From the NCBI RefSeq assembly GCF_000783395.1, contig NZ_JSFK01000032.1:51222-115221 (forward strand): a DNA stretch of 64,000 nt. The letters are read 5' to 3'. How positions within the stretch are numbered: position 1 is the stretch's first letter; each line of letters begins with the position of its first letter. Source of the DNA: Pseudomonas chlororaphis. Its GTDB lineage: Bacteria > Pseudomonadota > Gammaproteobacteria > Pseudomonadales > Pseudomonadaceae. Of the stretch, positions 51,480 to 60,045 are shown piece by piece. Under the pieces are notes generated by a model that was given only the letters and a program-made list of their open reading frames with translations, searched no databases and was not told where the DNA came from. Both the position numbers and the translations under genes were made by a program.

Positions 51480-51791
51480 ATGACTGCCCAAACCCTTCTC
51501 AACGCCCTCGAACACTGCGGCATGGTCGAAATCGATGGCCTGCATGCCTTCGAATTCGCCCTCGACGAAGACGACAACCTGCACATCGAATGCATCGACG
51601 GCCGAGCGGCCAAGCATTGGGAATTCACTCCGGCGCAGGTTGCAGCGGCAACGTTTGATGACTCACTGCAAAGCTGGCTGATCGTCGGTTATTTCAATGA
51701 AACCAAAGCGATCGGCGAACATCGCCTGGTTTGTCATGGCGATGTAGTCAGCAGCAGCGACGACGAGGATGAGACTGATGAAAATGCGTAA
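51480..51791 (+). CDS. Small acidic protein of a Pseudomonas hypothetical family (possibly DUF5629)
   Basis: 103 residues, MTAQTLLNALEHCGMVEIDGLHAFEFALDEDDNLHIECIDGR..., ending in an Asp/Glu-rich tail (SSSDDEDETDENA). There is no signal peptide or membrane segment. It is widely kept in Pseudomonas in my recollection under DUF5629; no function is known. The start at 51480 begins the conserved part. Its 3' end overlaps the lactonase gene by 14 bp, so the two are cotranscribed. Confidence 0.72.
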   Translation: MTAQTLLNALEHCGMVEIDGLHAFEFALDEDDNLHIECIDGRAAKHWEFTPAQVAAATFDDSLQSWLIVGYFNETKAIGEHRLVCHGDVVSSSDDEDETDENA

Positions 51792-52953
51792 ATTCTGGCC
51801 GCTGCTGATGGCCGGCAGCGTTGGTGCCATGGGGCTTTCCAGCGCATCCGCCGAGAACTTCCAGCTGCTGGTCGGTTCCTACACCGCCAACACCAGCCAG
51901 GGCCTCTATCGAATGAACTTCGACAGTGCCACCGGCCAGATCGCCGCCAAACCGCTGCAAGTGGTCAAAAGCGAAAACCCGTCATGGCTGACCCTGTCCA
52001 AAGACCAGCGTCGGCTGTTCGTGGTCAACGAAAACGGCCCGGGCCAGAAAGACCCGGTCGGCCGTGTCAGCAGCTATTCGATCGATCCGAAAACCCACAC
52101 GCTGACCCTGATCAATCAAGTGCAGAGCCTGGGCAACGAGCCGACCCATTCGAGCCTCAGCGCTGACGCCAGCCACTTGTTCGTCAGCAACTATTCGGTG
52201 ATGGAAGATCCGGGTGGAACGCTGGCGGTATTGCCGGTTGGTGCCGACGGCAAACTCAAACCTGTCGTGCAGATGAGCGCGCATCCGGCGAGCCGGATCA
52301 ATCTTGAGCGCCAGGCCTCCAACCACGTGCACTCGACGGTTTCTTCGCCTGACGGTCGCTACGTTTTCTCCAACGATCTGGGCGCGGACAAGGTTTTCGT
52401 CTACCTGTTCGATCCGAAGGCCAACCCGGACTTGCCGCTGACGCCGGCGATGACCGCCGCAGTGCCCTTGCCGGCCGGCAGCGGTCCGCGTCATCTGCTG
52501 TTCAGCGCTGACGGCAAACACGCCTGGCTGACCATGGAAATGAGCGCGCAAGTCGCGGTGTTCGATTACCACGATGGCGTGCTGACCCAGACGCAACTGG
52601 TCGATCTGGCCGCTGGTCAGCCAACGTCGGACAAGGCCGGCGCCGCGCTGCATGCCTCGGCCGATGGCAAGTTCCTCTACGTCAGCAACCGTGGCACCGC
52701 CAATCAACTGGTGGTGTTCGCGATCGATCCGGCGAGCGGCCAGCTCAAAGAGCTGCAAAAGCGTTCGGTGGAAGGTGATCACCCGCGCGAATTCAGCCTC
52801 GACCCGAGTGGCAAATACCTGTTGATCGCCAACCAGAAGAGCAACGAAATTGTCGTCGTCGAGCGCGATGGCAAGACCGGTCTGCTCGGCAAAACCGTGC
52901 AGAAACTGCCGATGGACGCGCCGAGCGACGTCAAGTTTCTAGTGCGACAATAA
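51778..52953 (+). CDS. Periplasmic lactonase-family seven-bladed beta-propeller
   Basis: 391 residues. The signal peptide MKMRKFWPLLMAGSVGAMGLSSASA is followed by the 6-phosphogluconolactonase-like (YbhE/Lactonase) propeller: LLVGSYTANTSQGLYRMNFDSATG, NPSWLTLSKDQRRLFVVNE, NHVHSTVSSPDGRYVFSNDLGADKVFVY and GDHPREFSLDPSGKYLLIANQ. The export signal separates it from the cytoplasmic enzyme of the pentose phosphate route. Near a pentonate pathway it could hydrolyse aldonolactones produced by periplasmic sugar oxidation, which is inference. The start at 51778 has GAGGA upstream. Confidence 0.88.
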   Translation: MKMRKFWPLLMAGSVGAMGLSSASAENFQLLVGSYTANTSQGLYRMNFDSATGQIAAKPLQVVKSENPSWLTLSKDQRRLFVVNENGPGQKDPVGRVSSYSIDPKTHTLTLINQVQSLGNEPTHSSLSADASHLFVSNYSVMEDPGGTLAVLPVGADGKLKPVVQMSAHPASRINLERQASNHVHSTVSSPDGRYVFSNDLGADKVFVYLFDPKANPDLPLTPAMTAAVPLPAGSGPRHLLFSADGKHAWLTMEMSAQVAVFDYHDGVLTQTQLVDLAAGQPTSDKAGAALHASADGKFLYVSNRGTANQLVVFAIDPASGQLKELQKRSVEGDHPREFSLDPSGKYLLIANQKSNEIVVVERDGKTGLLGKTVQKLPMDAPSDVKFLVRQ

Positions 52954-52956
52954 GCC

Positions 52957-52990
52957 ACAGGCCCCGGTTTACGGGGCCTGTCTCTTTGTA
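52957..52990 (+). terminator. Terminator after the lactonase gene
   Basis: ACAGGCCCCG-TTTA-CGGGGCCTGT followed by ctctttgt, immediately after the stop. Confidence 0.85.
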
Positions 52991-53109
52991 TTAATCGCAC
53001 TGATATCCGGTAATGCTACAAAGCATTTCAAGCGATCAACCCTCGAGCGTTAAGTTTGCTCCACGGCCCAACCGGGCAAGCAAGCCAACCGAACACGAGG
53101 GTTACCGCC

Positions 53110-53289
53110 ATGAACTTCAATCTTTTCTCCGTTATCGCCGCTTCCGCCATCTCCGCCACTGTCGTGCTGCCAGCCAGCGCCAACGTCGAAATCAACAGCA
53201 AAAAATCCCACACCCAGAGCTACACCCAGAAATACCTGCAACAGAGCGCCAACTTCTACGCCGCCCTGGATCACAAAGCCCAACACTGA
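53110..53289 (+). CDS. Small exported protein of unknown function
   Basis: 59 residues: a signal peptide (MNFNLFSVIAASAISATVVLPASA) and a short mature part rich in Ser, Gln, Tyr and Lys (NVEINSKKSHTQSYTQKYLQQ...). No cysteines or anchor. A GAGGG lies upstream of the ATG at 53110. Longer frames starting earlier run through non-coding sequence. I do not recognise the family. Confidence 0.65.
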   Translation: MNFNLFSVIAASAISATVVLPASANVEINSKKSHTQSYTQKYLQQSANFYAALDHKAQH

Positions 53290-53312
53290 AATGCCCGCTT
53301 CGGACAACTCCC

Positions 53313-53483
53313 TGTAGGAGCTGCCGAAGGCTGCGATCTTTTGATCTTGCCCTTGGGATCGTTCCCACGCTCCGCGTGGGAACGCAGCCCGTGACGCTCC
53401 GCGTCACTGGACGCAGAGCGTCCCGAGAGGCATTCCCACGCTGAGCATGGGAACGATCAGATCGCAGCCTTCGGCAGCTCCTG
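53313..53483. repeat. Repeat family 2 split by an inserted family 3 repeat
   Basis: Outer arms tgtaggagctgccgaaggct (from 53313) and cagccttcggcagctcctgc (to 53483) belong to family 2. The centre is replaced by a complete family 3 copy (53357-53458). Confidence 0.9.
53357..53458. repeat. Repeat family 3 nested inside family 2
   Basis: gatcgttcccacgctccgcg ... gggaacgatc, complete and bounded by gatc at both ends. Nothing else is recognised in 53484-53642. Confidence 0.9.
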
Positions 53484-53642
53484 CCCGTGTGTTTTTCGCG
53501 GCTTGATAGGTTTCTTCAAACCCGCAAATAGACTGGCTAAATAATCAACGAAGCTGATGTTTACTATGGAAAACCCTGAGTGGTTGCCACGGCTTTTTTG
53601 ATCGATTCTGTGGCCATCGAAACATGCCCACGGGAGAACACC

Positions 53643-53855
53643 ATGGCCAGCGCAATCATTCATTCAGCCAAACGCGGCGCCTATCTGGCCATTGGTCTGT
53701 ACCTGGCCGTGGTGCTGGTCGTCAGCATCGCCTCGCAGGTGGAGCACAGCTTCGACGCACCGATTCAAATTGCCCATCCCGGCATCCAGTTCGAAGTCCG
53801 CTCGCAAAGCGTGATGGTCGACCGGGCCGAACTCGCAGGAGTCGGCGGCGCATGA
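53643..53855 (+). CDS. Small membrane-anchored protein
   Basis: 70 residues, MASAIIHSAKRGAYLAIGLYLAVVLVVSIASQVEHSF..., with one N-terminal membrane helix (residues 13-33) and a short outward tail. GGGAGA precedes the ATG. Its stop overlaps the next gene's start (ATGA), so the two small proteins are made together. The function is unknown. Confidence 0.7.
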   Translation: MASAIIHSAKRGAYLAIGLYLAVVLVVSIASQVEHSFDAPIQIAHPGIQFEVRSQSVMVDRAELAGVGGA

Positions 53856-54109
53856 AAGGCTACAGACTCTGGGTGATCGCAGGTTTAGCGTTCTTCACCA
53901 ACGGCGCTTCATTATTGGGTATCGGCCAAGGCTCGGTCGGCGCACTGGCCCGGGCCATAGAGGCTAATCACACGATCGCGCACAACATCGAACGGGCGAA
54001 TACCTTAGGGCTGATGGCCGGCAATCCGCCGGTAAAGGTTTCGGCGGATTTTCTCGGGCCCTTCGAGATAGATTGCATGGCCCTCGGCATGTGCAACGCG
54101 CTGGCTTAG
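53852..54109 (+). CDS. Small exported or anchored protein, partner of the preceding gene
   Basis: 85 residues: an N-terminal hydrophobic segment (YRLWVIAGLAFFTNGASLLGIG) and a soluble part with two cysteines near the end (EIDCMALGMCNALA). It is translationally coupled to the 70-residue membrane protein. No family is recognised. A longer frame beginning at 53624 is out of step with the upstream gene and is discarded. Confidence 0.68.
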   Translation: MKGYRLWVIAGLAFFTNGASLLGIGQGSVGALARAIEANHTIAHNIERANTLGLMAGNPPVKVSADFLGPFEIDCMALGMCNALA

Positions 54110-54120
54110 ACGACGCGATT

Positions 54121-54225
54121 GATCGTTCCCACGCTCCGCGTGGGAATGCAGCCCCGGACGCTCCGCGTCCGATTGGAACGCAGAGCGTCCCTTGAGGCAT
54201 TCCCACGCAGAGCGTGGGAACGATC
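54121..54225. repeat. Repeat family 3
   Basis: Complete copy bounded by gatc, gatcgttcccacgctccgcg ... gtgggaacgatc, between convergent genes. Confidence 0.9.
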
Positions 54226-54244
54226 ATCAAGCAGGAAGGTAAGG

Positions 54245-54829
54245 TTATTTTTTCATGATCGAGGTGAAGAGCTCGGACTCGAGGAAACGCTGCAACCAGG
54301 CCTGTAAGCGAACATAGGGCGTCTGCGCAAACCACTCGCGATCCACATGGGCAAACTGCCGAACGAACGGCAGTAATGCCACATCCGCCAGACTCGCATG
54401 GTCGGTCAGTAAGTAATCGCGATCGGTCAGCAGCTCATCCAGACTCTGCAAGAACAACGCTCCCTCAGCCCGATAAACCTCCATCGGCTGCTCCGGATAA
54501 CGTTCGGCGTATTTGTAGCGATTCAAATGCACTTTGAACCCTTGATCATTTGCTTCGATCAGTTCGGCAATCCGCGAATCGCCTGCCATCAACCAACCCT
54601 GCGGATCATGCTGCGCCAACGCCCAGCGCATGATCTCCAGACTCTCATCAATCACCTGCCCACCGGCATTCAGCACTGGCACCGTGCCCTTGGGCGAGAT
54701 CGCCAGCATCTCCGCCGGTTTCGCCTTGAGGCTGACCTCAACGATCTCCACCGGCACACCCGAGTAGCGCAACGCCATTCGTGCGCGCATGGCGTATGGG
54801 CAGCGGCGGAAAGAATACAGCGTGTTCAT
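54245..54829 (-). CDS. Glutathione S-transferase family protein
   Basis: 194 residues. The N-terminal thioredoxin-like domain has a CxxA-type motif in FRRCPYAMRARMAL (residues 7-20) and the cis-proline/glutathione region SPKGTVPVLNAGGQVIDESLEIMRWAL; a helical C-terminal domain follows (ASLADVALLPFVRQFAHVD). The cysteine replacing the usual Ser/Tyr resembles omega/glutaredoxin-2-like GSTs. Its start overlaps the sbcC stop by 4 bp (ATGA), so it is the last gene of the sbcD-sbcC operon, an odd partner for a DNA repair nuclease. Confidence 0.88.
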   Translation of the reverse strand: MNTLYSFRRCPYAMRARMALRYSGVPVEIVEVSLKAKPAEMLAISPKGTVPVLNAGGQVIDESLEIMRWALAQHDPQGWLMAGDSRIAELIEANDQGFKVHLNRYKYAERYPEQPMEVYRAEGALFLQSLDELLTDRDYLLTDHASLADVALLPFVRQFAHVDREWFAQTPYVRLQAWLQRFLESELFTSIMKK

Positions 54830-57800
54830 TTCACCTCCAGCGTGCTCAAACCATTGCCCTGACGCTGCACCTGAATCTGCACCGGAATCCGCTCGTGCAT
54901 TTCCTGCACATGGGAAATCACCGCCACTTTGCGGCCCTGCGCCTGCAAGCCGTCCAGCGCATCCATCGCCAGTTGCAGCGACTCCGGATCGAGGCTGCCA
55001 AAGCCTTCATCGATAAACAGCGACTCGATCTTCAGCGTACTCGACGCCATCGATGCCAGACCCAACGCCAGTGCCAGCGACACCAGGAACGTCTCGCCGC
55101 CGGACAACGAGTGCACCGAACGCAGTTCGTCACCCATTTCGGTGTCCATCACCAGCAGGCCGAGCATGCTGCCACCACGTTTCAAGCGATAGCGTTTGAC
55201 CAGTTGGCGCAATTGCACGTTGGCGTGATGCACCAGCAAGTCGAGATTGTAGGCCTGGGCGATCTTGCGGAAGGTGTCGCCGGTGGCCGAGCCGATCAAG
55301 GCACTGAGTCGCGCCCAGCGTTGATACTCGGCATACGCCGAGGCAATTTGCTGCGCCAGCGCCTGATTTACGTTCTGCCGGCGCTGGTCTTCAACCTGTT
55401 CGGCACGCAGTTCGGCGCATTGCTGTTCGCTGACGGTGAACTGGTTCTGCAGGTCGGTGAGGGCGCTGGCCAGTTGTTCGGCATCCAGGTTGCCGTTGTG
55501 CTGCGCCTGATGATCGAGCAGACGCTGGTCTCGCTCCTGCAACAACACCTTGGCCTGTTCGATGGCTTTCTCGTTGTGCTGCAAGCGCTGGCGCAACTCG
55601 GCGACTTGCGCGTCGTCGACCCGCAACAGGTCTTCGAGGCCACCGTCATCCAGCTCCGGGTGACGGGCGCGCCAGTCGGCAATCTTGCTGGCCAGATCCT
55701 GGTCTTCGCTTTGCAGCGCTTGCAAGCGCTCCTGTTGCGCTTTGAGTTCGGCAGCAATCTGCACGAGTTGCGTGCGCACGCGTTGCAGTTCCTGCGCGGT
55801 AGCGGTTTCGGCGTTGCGCGCCTGCTCAACCGCTTGCTCAAGCTGCTGCTGCCAGTGTTCGGCGCTGCTGTGCTCGCCGAGCAGTTGCGCCAGTTTTTGC
55901 TGGCAGGTCTGCTGCTGTTCGGTCAGTGCAGTGAATTGCTGTTCGGCGCTGAGCAACTGCTGCGCACGGGTCTGCTGGCGATCCTGCTCTTTTTCCAGCG
56001 TTTGTTGTCGTTGTTGCTGCTCGGCCTGTTCTTCCTTCTGCTGATCGACTTGCGCCAGGCGCTCGGCGATCTGCCGGTCGAGCTGCATGAATGTCGCTGC
56101 GGGCTCCTGACGCAAGGCTTCAAGGGTGTCCGCTGGCAGCAGATTGGCGAACGCGGTGAGTTCTTCGTCGAGTCGCTGACGGTCGCTGCTCAATTGGTGC
56201 TGTTGATTGCTCAAGTGCTGCGCCGCTTGCTGATGCGCGGTTTCGGCCTGACGCAATTGCTGGGTCAGGCGCGCGGCGTCCTGTTGCAGGGTGAGCAGGG
56301 CGCTCTGGCGTTGTTCGTCCTGAGTGATGCTTTGGTTCAGTTGCTCGTTTTGCCGGGACAGCCAGGCATCACGCTTGTCGGCGTCCTGATTGAACAACTG
56401 TGCGGACAGCGGATGCGCGTCGAGGCTCGGCGCCAATGCTTGTTGCTGGGTCGCCAGCTGTTCCTGCTGTTGCAGCAGTTCTTTCTGCTGAGCAATCACG
56501 CCACCGACTTCGGCGCGCAACTCGACGAGTTTTTCCTTGAGCTGATCGACCACCTGCTGGGCGTTGGCCTGTTCGCTTTCATCATGCCGACCGAGGCTTT
56601 GCAGCAGCGCTTCGGGCTGATGATACGGGTGCTCGTTGCTGCCACAGACCGGGCACGGCTGATCGTCCTGCAACTGCGCGCGTAACTCTTCAACGCTGGC
56701 ACTGCGCGCCAGGCGCTGGCGTTCGAGCAGCTCGCGGGTGACATTGAGGGTTTGTTCGGCGACGGTCAGTTCAGCCTTGGTTTTTACGCCGTCCTGAGTC
56801 AGCCGCTCGCGTTCCTGCTGGGCGCTGAGCTGGCGTTGTTGTAGTTCGCTGCTGCGCTTGTCGAGATCCTGCTGCGTGGCCCACAGGCGCGACAGGTCTT
56901 CGAAGGCGCGCAGTTGTTTACGGTTGTCCTGCAGGAGCGTGCCGAGGATGCCGATCTGCTCGGCGACCGCATCAGGTTCGGCGCCGGCCTCTTTGAACAG
57001 CACTTCCAGTTGCTGTTTCTGTGTTGTCAGCTCTGTGGAGCTACGCGTGGCGTTTTTTTCGAGACTCGCCAGTTCCGCTTGGCCTTTGTTCAAGCGGTTG
57101 CCGATCAGCATCAGCTGTTGCAGGCGATCGCGGTAGGCATTCCACGCGTCACTCAGCGGCGCCAGATGAGCACTTTGCTCAAGTTCGGCGGCAATTCGCT
57201 GCAGGCGCTCGGTGACCTGGGTCTGTTTTTCCAGCAAGGCTTGAATGGCGTTTTGGCCATCAGTGCAAGCCTGCTGCGCGTTAAGCCTGGCTTCGGCGCT
57301 TTGGGCGACCTCGTTGGCCAGACGGGCGAGGGTGCTTTGTTCTTCAAAGGCCTGACGCAACAGTGGCGCGTTTTCGCTCTGTCGCTGTAGCGCGTCGCTC
57401 AGGGCGACTTTCGCCGTTTCGAGGTTCTGCTCCAGTTGCGTTTGGCGCTCGGTCAGCTCGGTGTGTTGCTGCGTGTGCGCAGCAATCTGTGCGGCCAACG
57501 GCGTCAGCAGGGCATCGAGTTCGGTTTTGCGCGCGAACTGGTGCCGTTGTGGGCCGAGTTGCTCCAGGCGTGTCAGCTTGACCCGCTCGCCGGCCAGACT
57601 TTCCGATTGCTGCTGTGCGCTGTGCAGTTGCTCGGCGGCGGCTTGCTGCGCGTCCTGCAATACACGTAAATCCTTGAGCCAGGCGTGCTGTTGCTCAAGC
57701 TGTTTGAGCTGCGCCTGCTGCAACTTCATTTGCTGTTGCGCGGCGTTGAAGCGCTCATCCAGTTCGGCCCTGGCTTCGGGTGCCAACGGGGTCACGCCGG

Positions 57801-58467
57801 TGGCTTGATCCTGCAACAGCTTGTGCGCTTCGCGGGCCTCTTTGGTCTTGTCGAAGGCGCGACGGCCGAGGCGGGTGTACAGCGCAGTGTCGGTGAGTTT
57901 TTCCAGCAATTCGCTGCGGTCGTTGTCATCGGCTTTAAGGAACGCACTGAACTCACTCTGGGCCAGCAGCACGGCGCGGGTGAACTGTTCGAAGTTCAGG
58001 CCGAGCGCAGCTTCCAGTTGAGTTTTGTATTCGCCTTTCTGACTGGCGAGCAGTTGATCCTGATCGATGTCACGCAGGCTCTGACGGCTGGCCTGCAGCT
58101 TGCCGCCGGCCTTCTCGCGGGCACGGTTGGCTTCCCAGCGCGCACGGTAACGGCGGCCATCGACACCGACAAAATCCACTTCGGCATAGCCTTCACCAGT
58201 ACCGCGACGCAGCAAGGTGCGCGGGTCGCCCGTGGCAATTTCGCCGTCGGCATCCGGGACTTTGGCGTCACGGCCAGTGTTGTTCAGACGCGGCACCGCA
58301 CCGAACAGCGCCAGGCACAAGGCGTCGAGCAAAGTACTTTTACCGGCGCCGGTCGGGCCGGTGATGGCGAACAAACCGGCACTGGCCAACGGCTCAGCGG
58401 TGAAATCAATCTCAAACGGCCCGGCCAGCGAGGCGAGGTTTTTCAAACGAATGGCGAGAATCTTCAT
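54826..58467 (-). CDS. sbcC: SbcC, ATPase subunit of the SbcCD nuclease
   Basis: 1213 residues, SMC/Rad50-like. Walker A GPTGAGKSTLLDALCLALFG (near residue 37) is at the N-terminus; two long Gln/Leu-rich coiled coils flank the zinc hook CPVC in DDQPCPVCGSNEHPYH near residue 615. The C-terminal lobe has the signature SLSGGETFLVSLALALGL and Walker B IESLFIDEGFGSLD. With SbcD it cleaves hairpins and processes blocked DNA ends. It overlaps sbcD by 4 bp (ATGA). Confidence 0.97.
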   Translation of the reverse strand: MKILAIRLKNLASLAGPFEIDFTAEPLASAGLFAITGPTGAGKSTLLDALCLALFGAVPRLNNTGRDAKVPDADGEIATGDPRTLLRRGTGEGYAEVDFVGVDGRRYRARWEANRAREKAGGKLQASRQSLRDIDQDQLLASQKGEYKTQLEAALGLNFEQFTRAVLLAQSEFSAFLKADDNDRSELLEKLTDTALYTRLGRRAFDKTKEAREAHKLLQDQATGVTPLAPEARAELDERFNAAQQQMKLQQAQLKQLEQQHAWLKDLRVLQDAQQAAAEQLHSAQQQSESLAGERVKLTRLEQLGPQRHQFARKTELDALLTPLAAQIAAHTQQHTELTERQTQLEQNLETAKVALSDALQRQSENAPLLRQAFEEQSTLARLANEVAQSAEARLNAQQACTDGQNAIQALLEKQTQVTERLQRIAAELEQSAHLAPLSDAWNAYRDRLQQLMLIGNRLNKGQAELASLEKNATRSSTELTTQKQQLEVLFKEAGAEPDAVAEQIGILGTLLQDNRKQLRAFEDLSRLWATQQDLDKRSSELQQRQLSAQQERERLTQDGVKTKAELTVAEQTLNVTRELLERQRLARSASVEELRAQLQDDQPCPVCGSNEHPYHQPEALLQSLGRHDESEQANAQQVVDQLKEKLVELRAEVGGVIAQQKELLQQQEQLATQQQALAPSLDAHPLSAQLFNQDADKRDAWLSRQNEQLNQSITQDEQRQSALLTLQQDAARLTQQLRQAETAHQQAAQHLSNQQHQLSSDRQRLDEELTAFANLLPADTLEALRQEPAATFMQLDRQIAERLAQVDQQKEEQAEQQQRQQTLEKEQDRQQTRAQQLLSAEQQFTALTEQQQTCQQKLAQLLGEHSSAEHWQQQLEQAVEQARNAETATAQELQRVRTQLVQIAAELKAQQERLQALQSEDQDLASKIADWRARHPELDDGGLEDLLRVDDAQVAELRQRLQHNEKAIEQAKVLLQERDQRLLDHQAQHNGNLDAEQLASALTDLQNQFTVSEQQCAELRAEQVEDQRRQNVNQALAQQIASAYAEYQRWARLSALIGSATGDTFRKIAQAYNLDLLVHHANVQLRQLVKRYRLKRGGSMLGLLVMDTEMGDELRSVHSLSGGETFLVSLALALGLASMASSTLKIESLFIDEGFGSLDPESLQLAMDALDGLQAQGRKVAVISHVQEMHERIPVQIQVQRQGNGLSTLEVK

Positions 58468-59708
58468 GGCTGCTCGCCCTCCAGTTGTACGTCCTGCAGC
58501 AGTTCGGCGAAGTCCTTCAGGGTCTGTTCGTCGACCTCGTTGCCGTAGTTGTCGAGCCAGGCGCGGCTGAACAATTCCTGCGGGGTGAGTTGGTCGAGTT
58601 CGATCAGCGCGGTGCCATCTTCGACGCCGTCAGCGCCACGGTTACCGGCGTATTCGGCGGCGATGCGCACCAGGCGCACGGCTTTGCCTTGCAGGGCGCT
58701 TTCGACTTGATGACGCAGATCCGGCTGCGGCTCGTCGAGAGTTACGCGCACTTCCAGCCACGGCTGACGCTGGGTTTCGGCGAGCAGATCGATGTTCGGC
58801 AGATCGGCCAGTTGCAGCAAGATTTCCGCCAGCGGTGCCGGGCCGATGCGTTGCAGGTTGACCGAGCGCGGGATCAGCTTCGGCTCGACACTGACCAGGG
58901 TTTCGCCATCGAGAGTGACGTCGAGAATCTGGTGCTGATAGCTGATTTCCGAAAACGACAGCGGGATCGGCGAGCCGCTGTAGCGGATGCGTTCTTCACC
59001 GTTGACCTTCTGCGGCTTGTGCAAATGGCCGAGGGCGACGTAACTGATGCTCGGCCCGAACAGGCTGGCCGGCAGGGCCTCAGCGTTACCGATGATCAGG
59101 CTGCGCTCGGAGTCCTCCGACACCGAGCCGCCGGCCATGTGCGCGTGGCTGACGGCGATCAGCGCCTGACCGGGTTTGCGCTTGGCATTGGCCGCTTCGA
59201 TCAGCCATTCATGCACCTGACCGATGCCGCGCAAATAGTTGTCGCCCAAGTGCGCGCCAGTCACCTCCGCCGGGCGCAGGAACGGCAGCGCCAGGCACCA
59301 CGCGGCAACTTCGCCGGTTTTATCCGGCAACGGCAGCAGCAGGCGTTCGGCATCCAGTTGCCCGTCATCCAGCCACAACACCCGACCCAGCGCATGGGTG
59401 CGCAAACGGCGCATCAACGGCGCGGGCAGTTCGATCCGCGAGCCGGAATCGTGGTTGCCGGCAATCATCACGATGGTCAGCAACGGCTGCTGCTCGTGGG
59501 CGCTGACGATGAAATCGTAGAGACGTTCCTGAGCTTTGACCGGCGGATTGACCGTGTCGAAGATGTCCCCGGCAATCAGCAGCACATCCGGCTGCGCCAG
59601 TTGCAGTTGGCGCAGCAGCCACTCGAGAAAACAGGCGTGCTCGAAATCGCGCTCCTGGCCGTGCAGGTTTTGCCCAAGGTGCCAGTCGGAGGTGTGAAAC
59701 AGACGCAA
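58464..59708 (-). CDS. sbcD: SbcD, nuclease subunit of SbcCD
   Basis: 414 residues. Phosphoesterase motifs run HTSDWHLGQ (residues 5-13), IAGDIFDTVNPP, IAGNHDSGSR, VSHAHMAGG and GHLHKPQ, the Mre11-type metal ligands. It is the first gene of sbcD-sbcC-GST. The plus-strand open frame covering the same region is an antisense shadow. Confidence 0.97.
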   Translation of the reverse strand: MRLFHTSDWHLGQNLHGQERDFEHACFLEWLLRQLQLAQPDVLLIAGDIFDTVNPPVKAQERLYDFIVSAHEQQPLLTIVMIAGNHDSGSRIELPAPLMRRLRTHALGRVLWLDDGQLDAERLLLPLPDKTGEVAAWCLALPFLRPAEVTGAHLGDNYLRGIGQVHEWLIEAANAKRKPGQALIAVSHAHMAGGSVSEDSERSLIIGNAEALPASLFGPSISYVALGHLHKPQKVNGEERIRYSGSPIPLSFSEISYQHQILDVTLDGETLVSVEPKLIPRSVNLQRIGPAPLAEILLQLADLPNIDLLAETQRQPWLEVRVTLDEPQPDLRHQVESALQGKAVRLVRIAAEYAGNRGADGVEDGTALIELDQLTPQELFSRAWLDNYGNEVDEQTLKDFAELLQDVQLEGEQP

Positions 59709-59883
59709 GGTGGACTCCGCAACGTTTAAAGAGGTGATGGCCGCAAGGAAATGCTGGGCGGCGAAAGAGGGGAGAGTTTACAGATTATTGCGGCGGGAGG
59801 GCTTGTTGTGCGGGTGAGCGACTGTCAAGCGGAGCCATACCGATCGTCGGGAACGATGGTTCAGGTGATTCAAAAATTGACGC

Positions 59884-59920
59884 CAAAATAGTGGCCATCT
59901 AATATCGCGCCACTATTTTG
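59884..59920. promoter_or_regulatory. 12-bp perfect inverted repeat upstream of the adhesin gene
   Basis: CAAAATAGTGGC and GCCACTATTTTG with 13 bp between, 126 bp before the adhesin start in the 337-bp gap to sbcD. A candidate operator or attenuator stem; nothing else was recognised in 59709-60045. Confidence 0.6.
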
Positions 59921-60045
59921 ATACTAGTGCGCTGCTTCCCCCTTTTCCCGCTTTTCGCAGATCGGCATCAAGGTTCGTGCCGTTCAGGAAGCATCGCGCT
60001 CGCCTTCAATCCGACTATCGTTGCCCGTTCTAAGAGACCTTCAAC

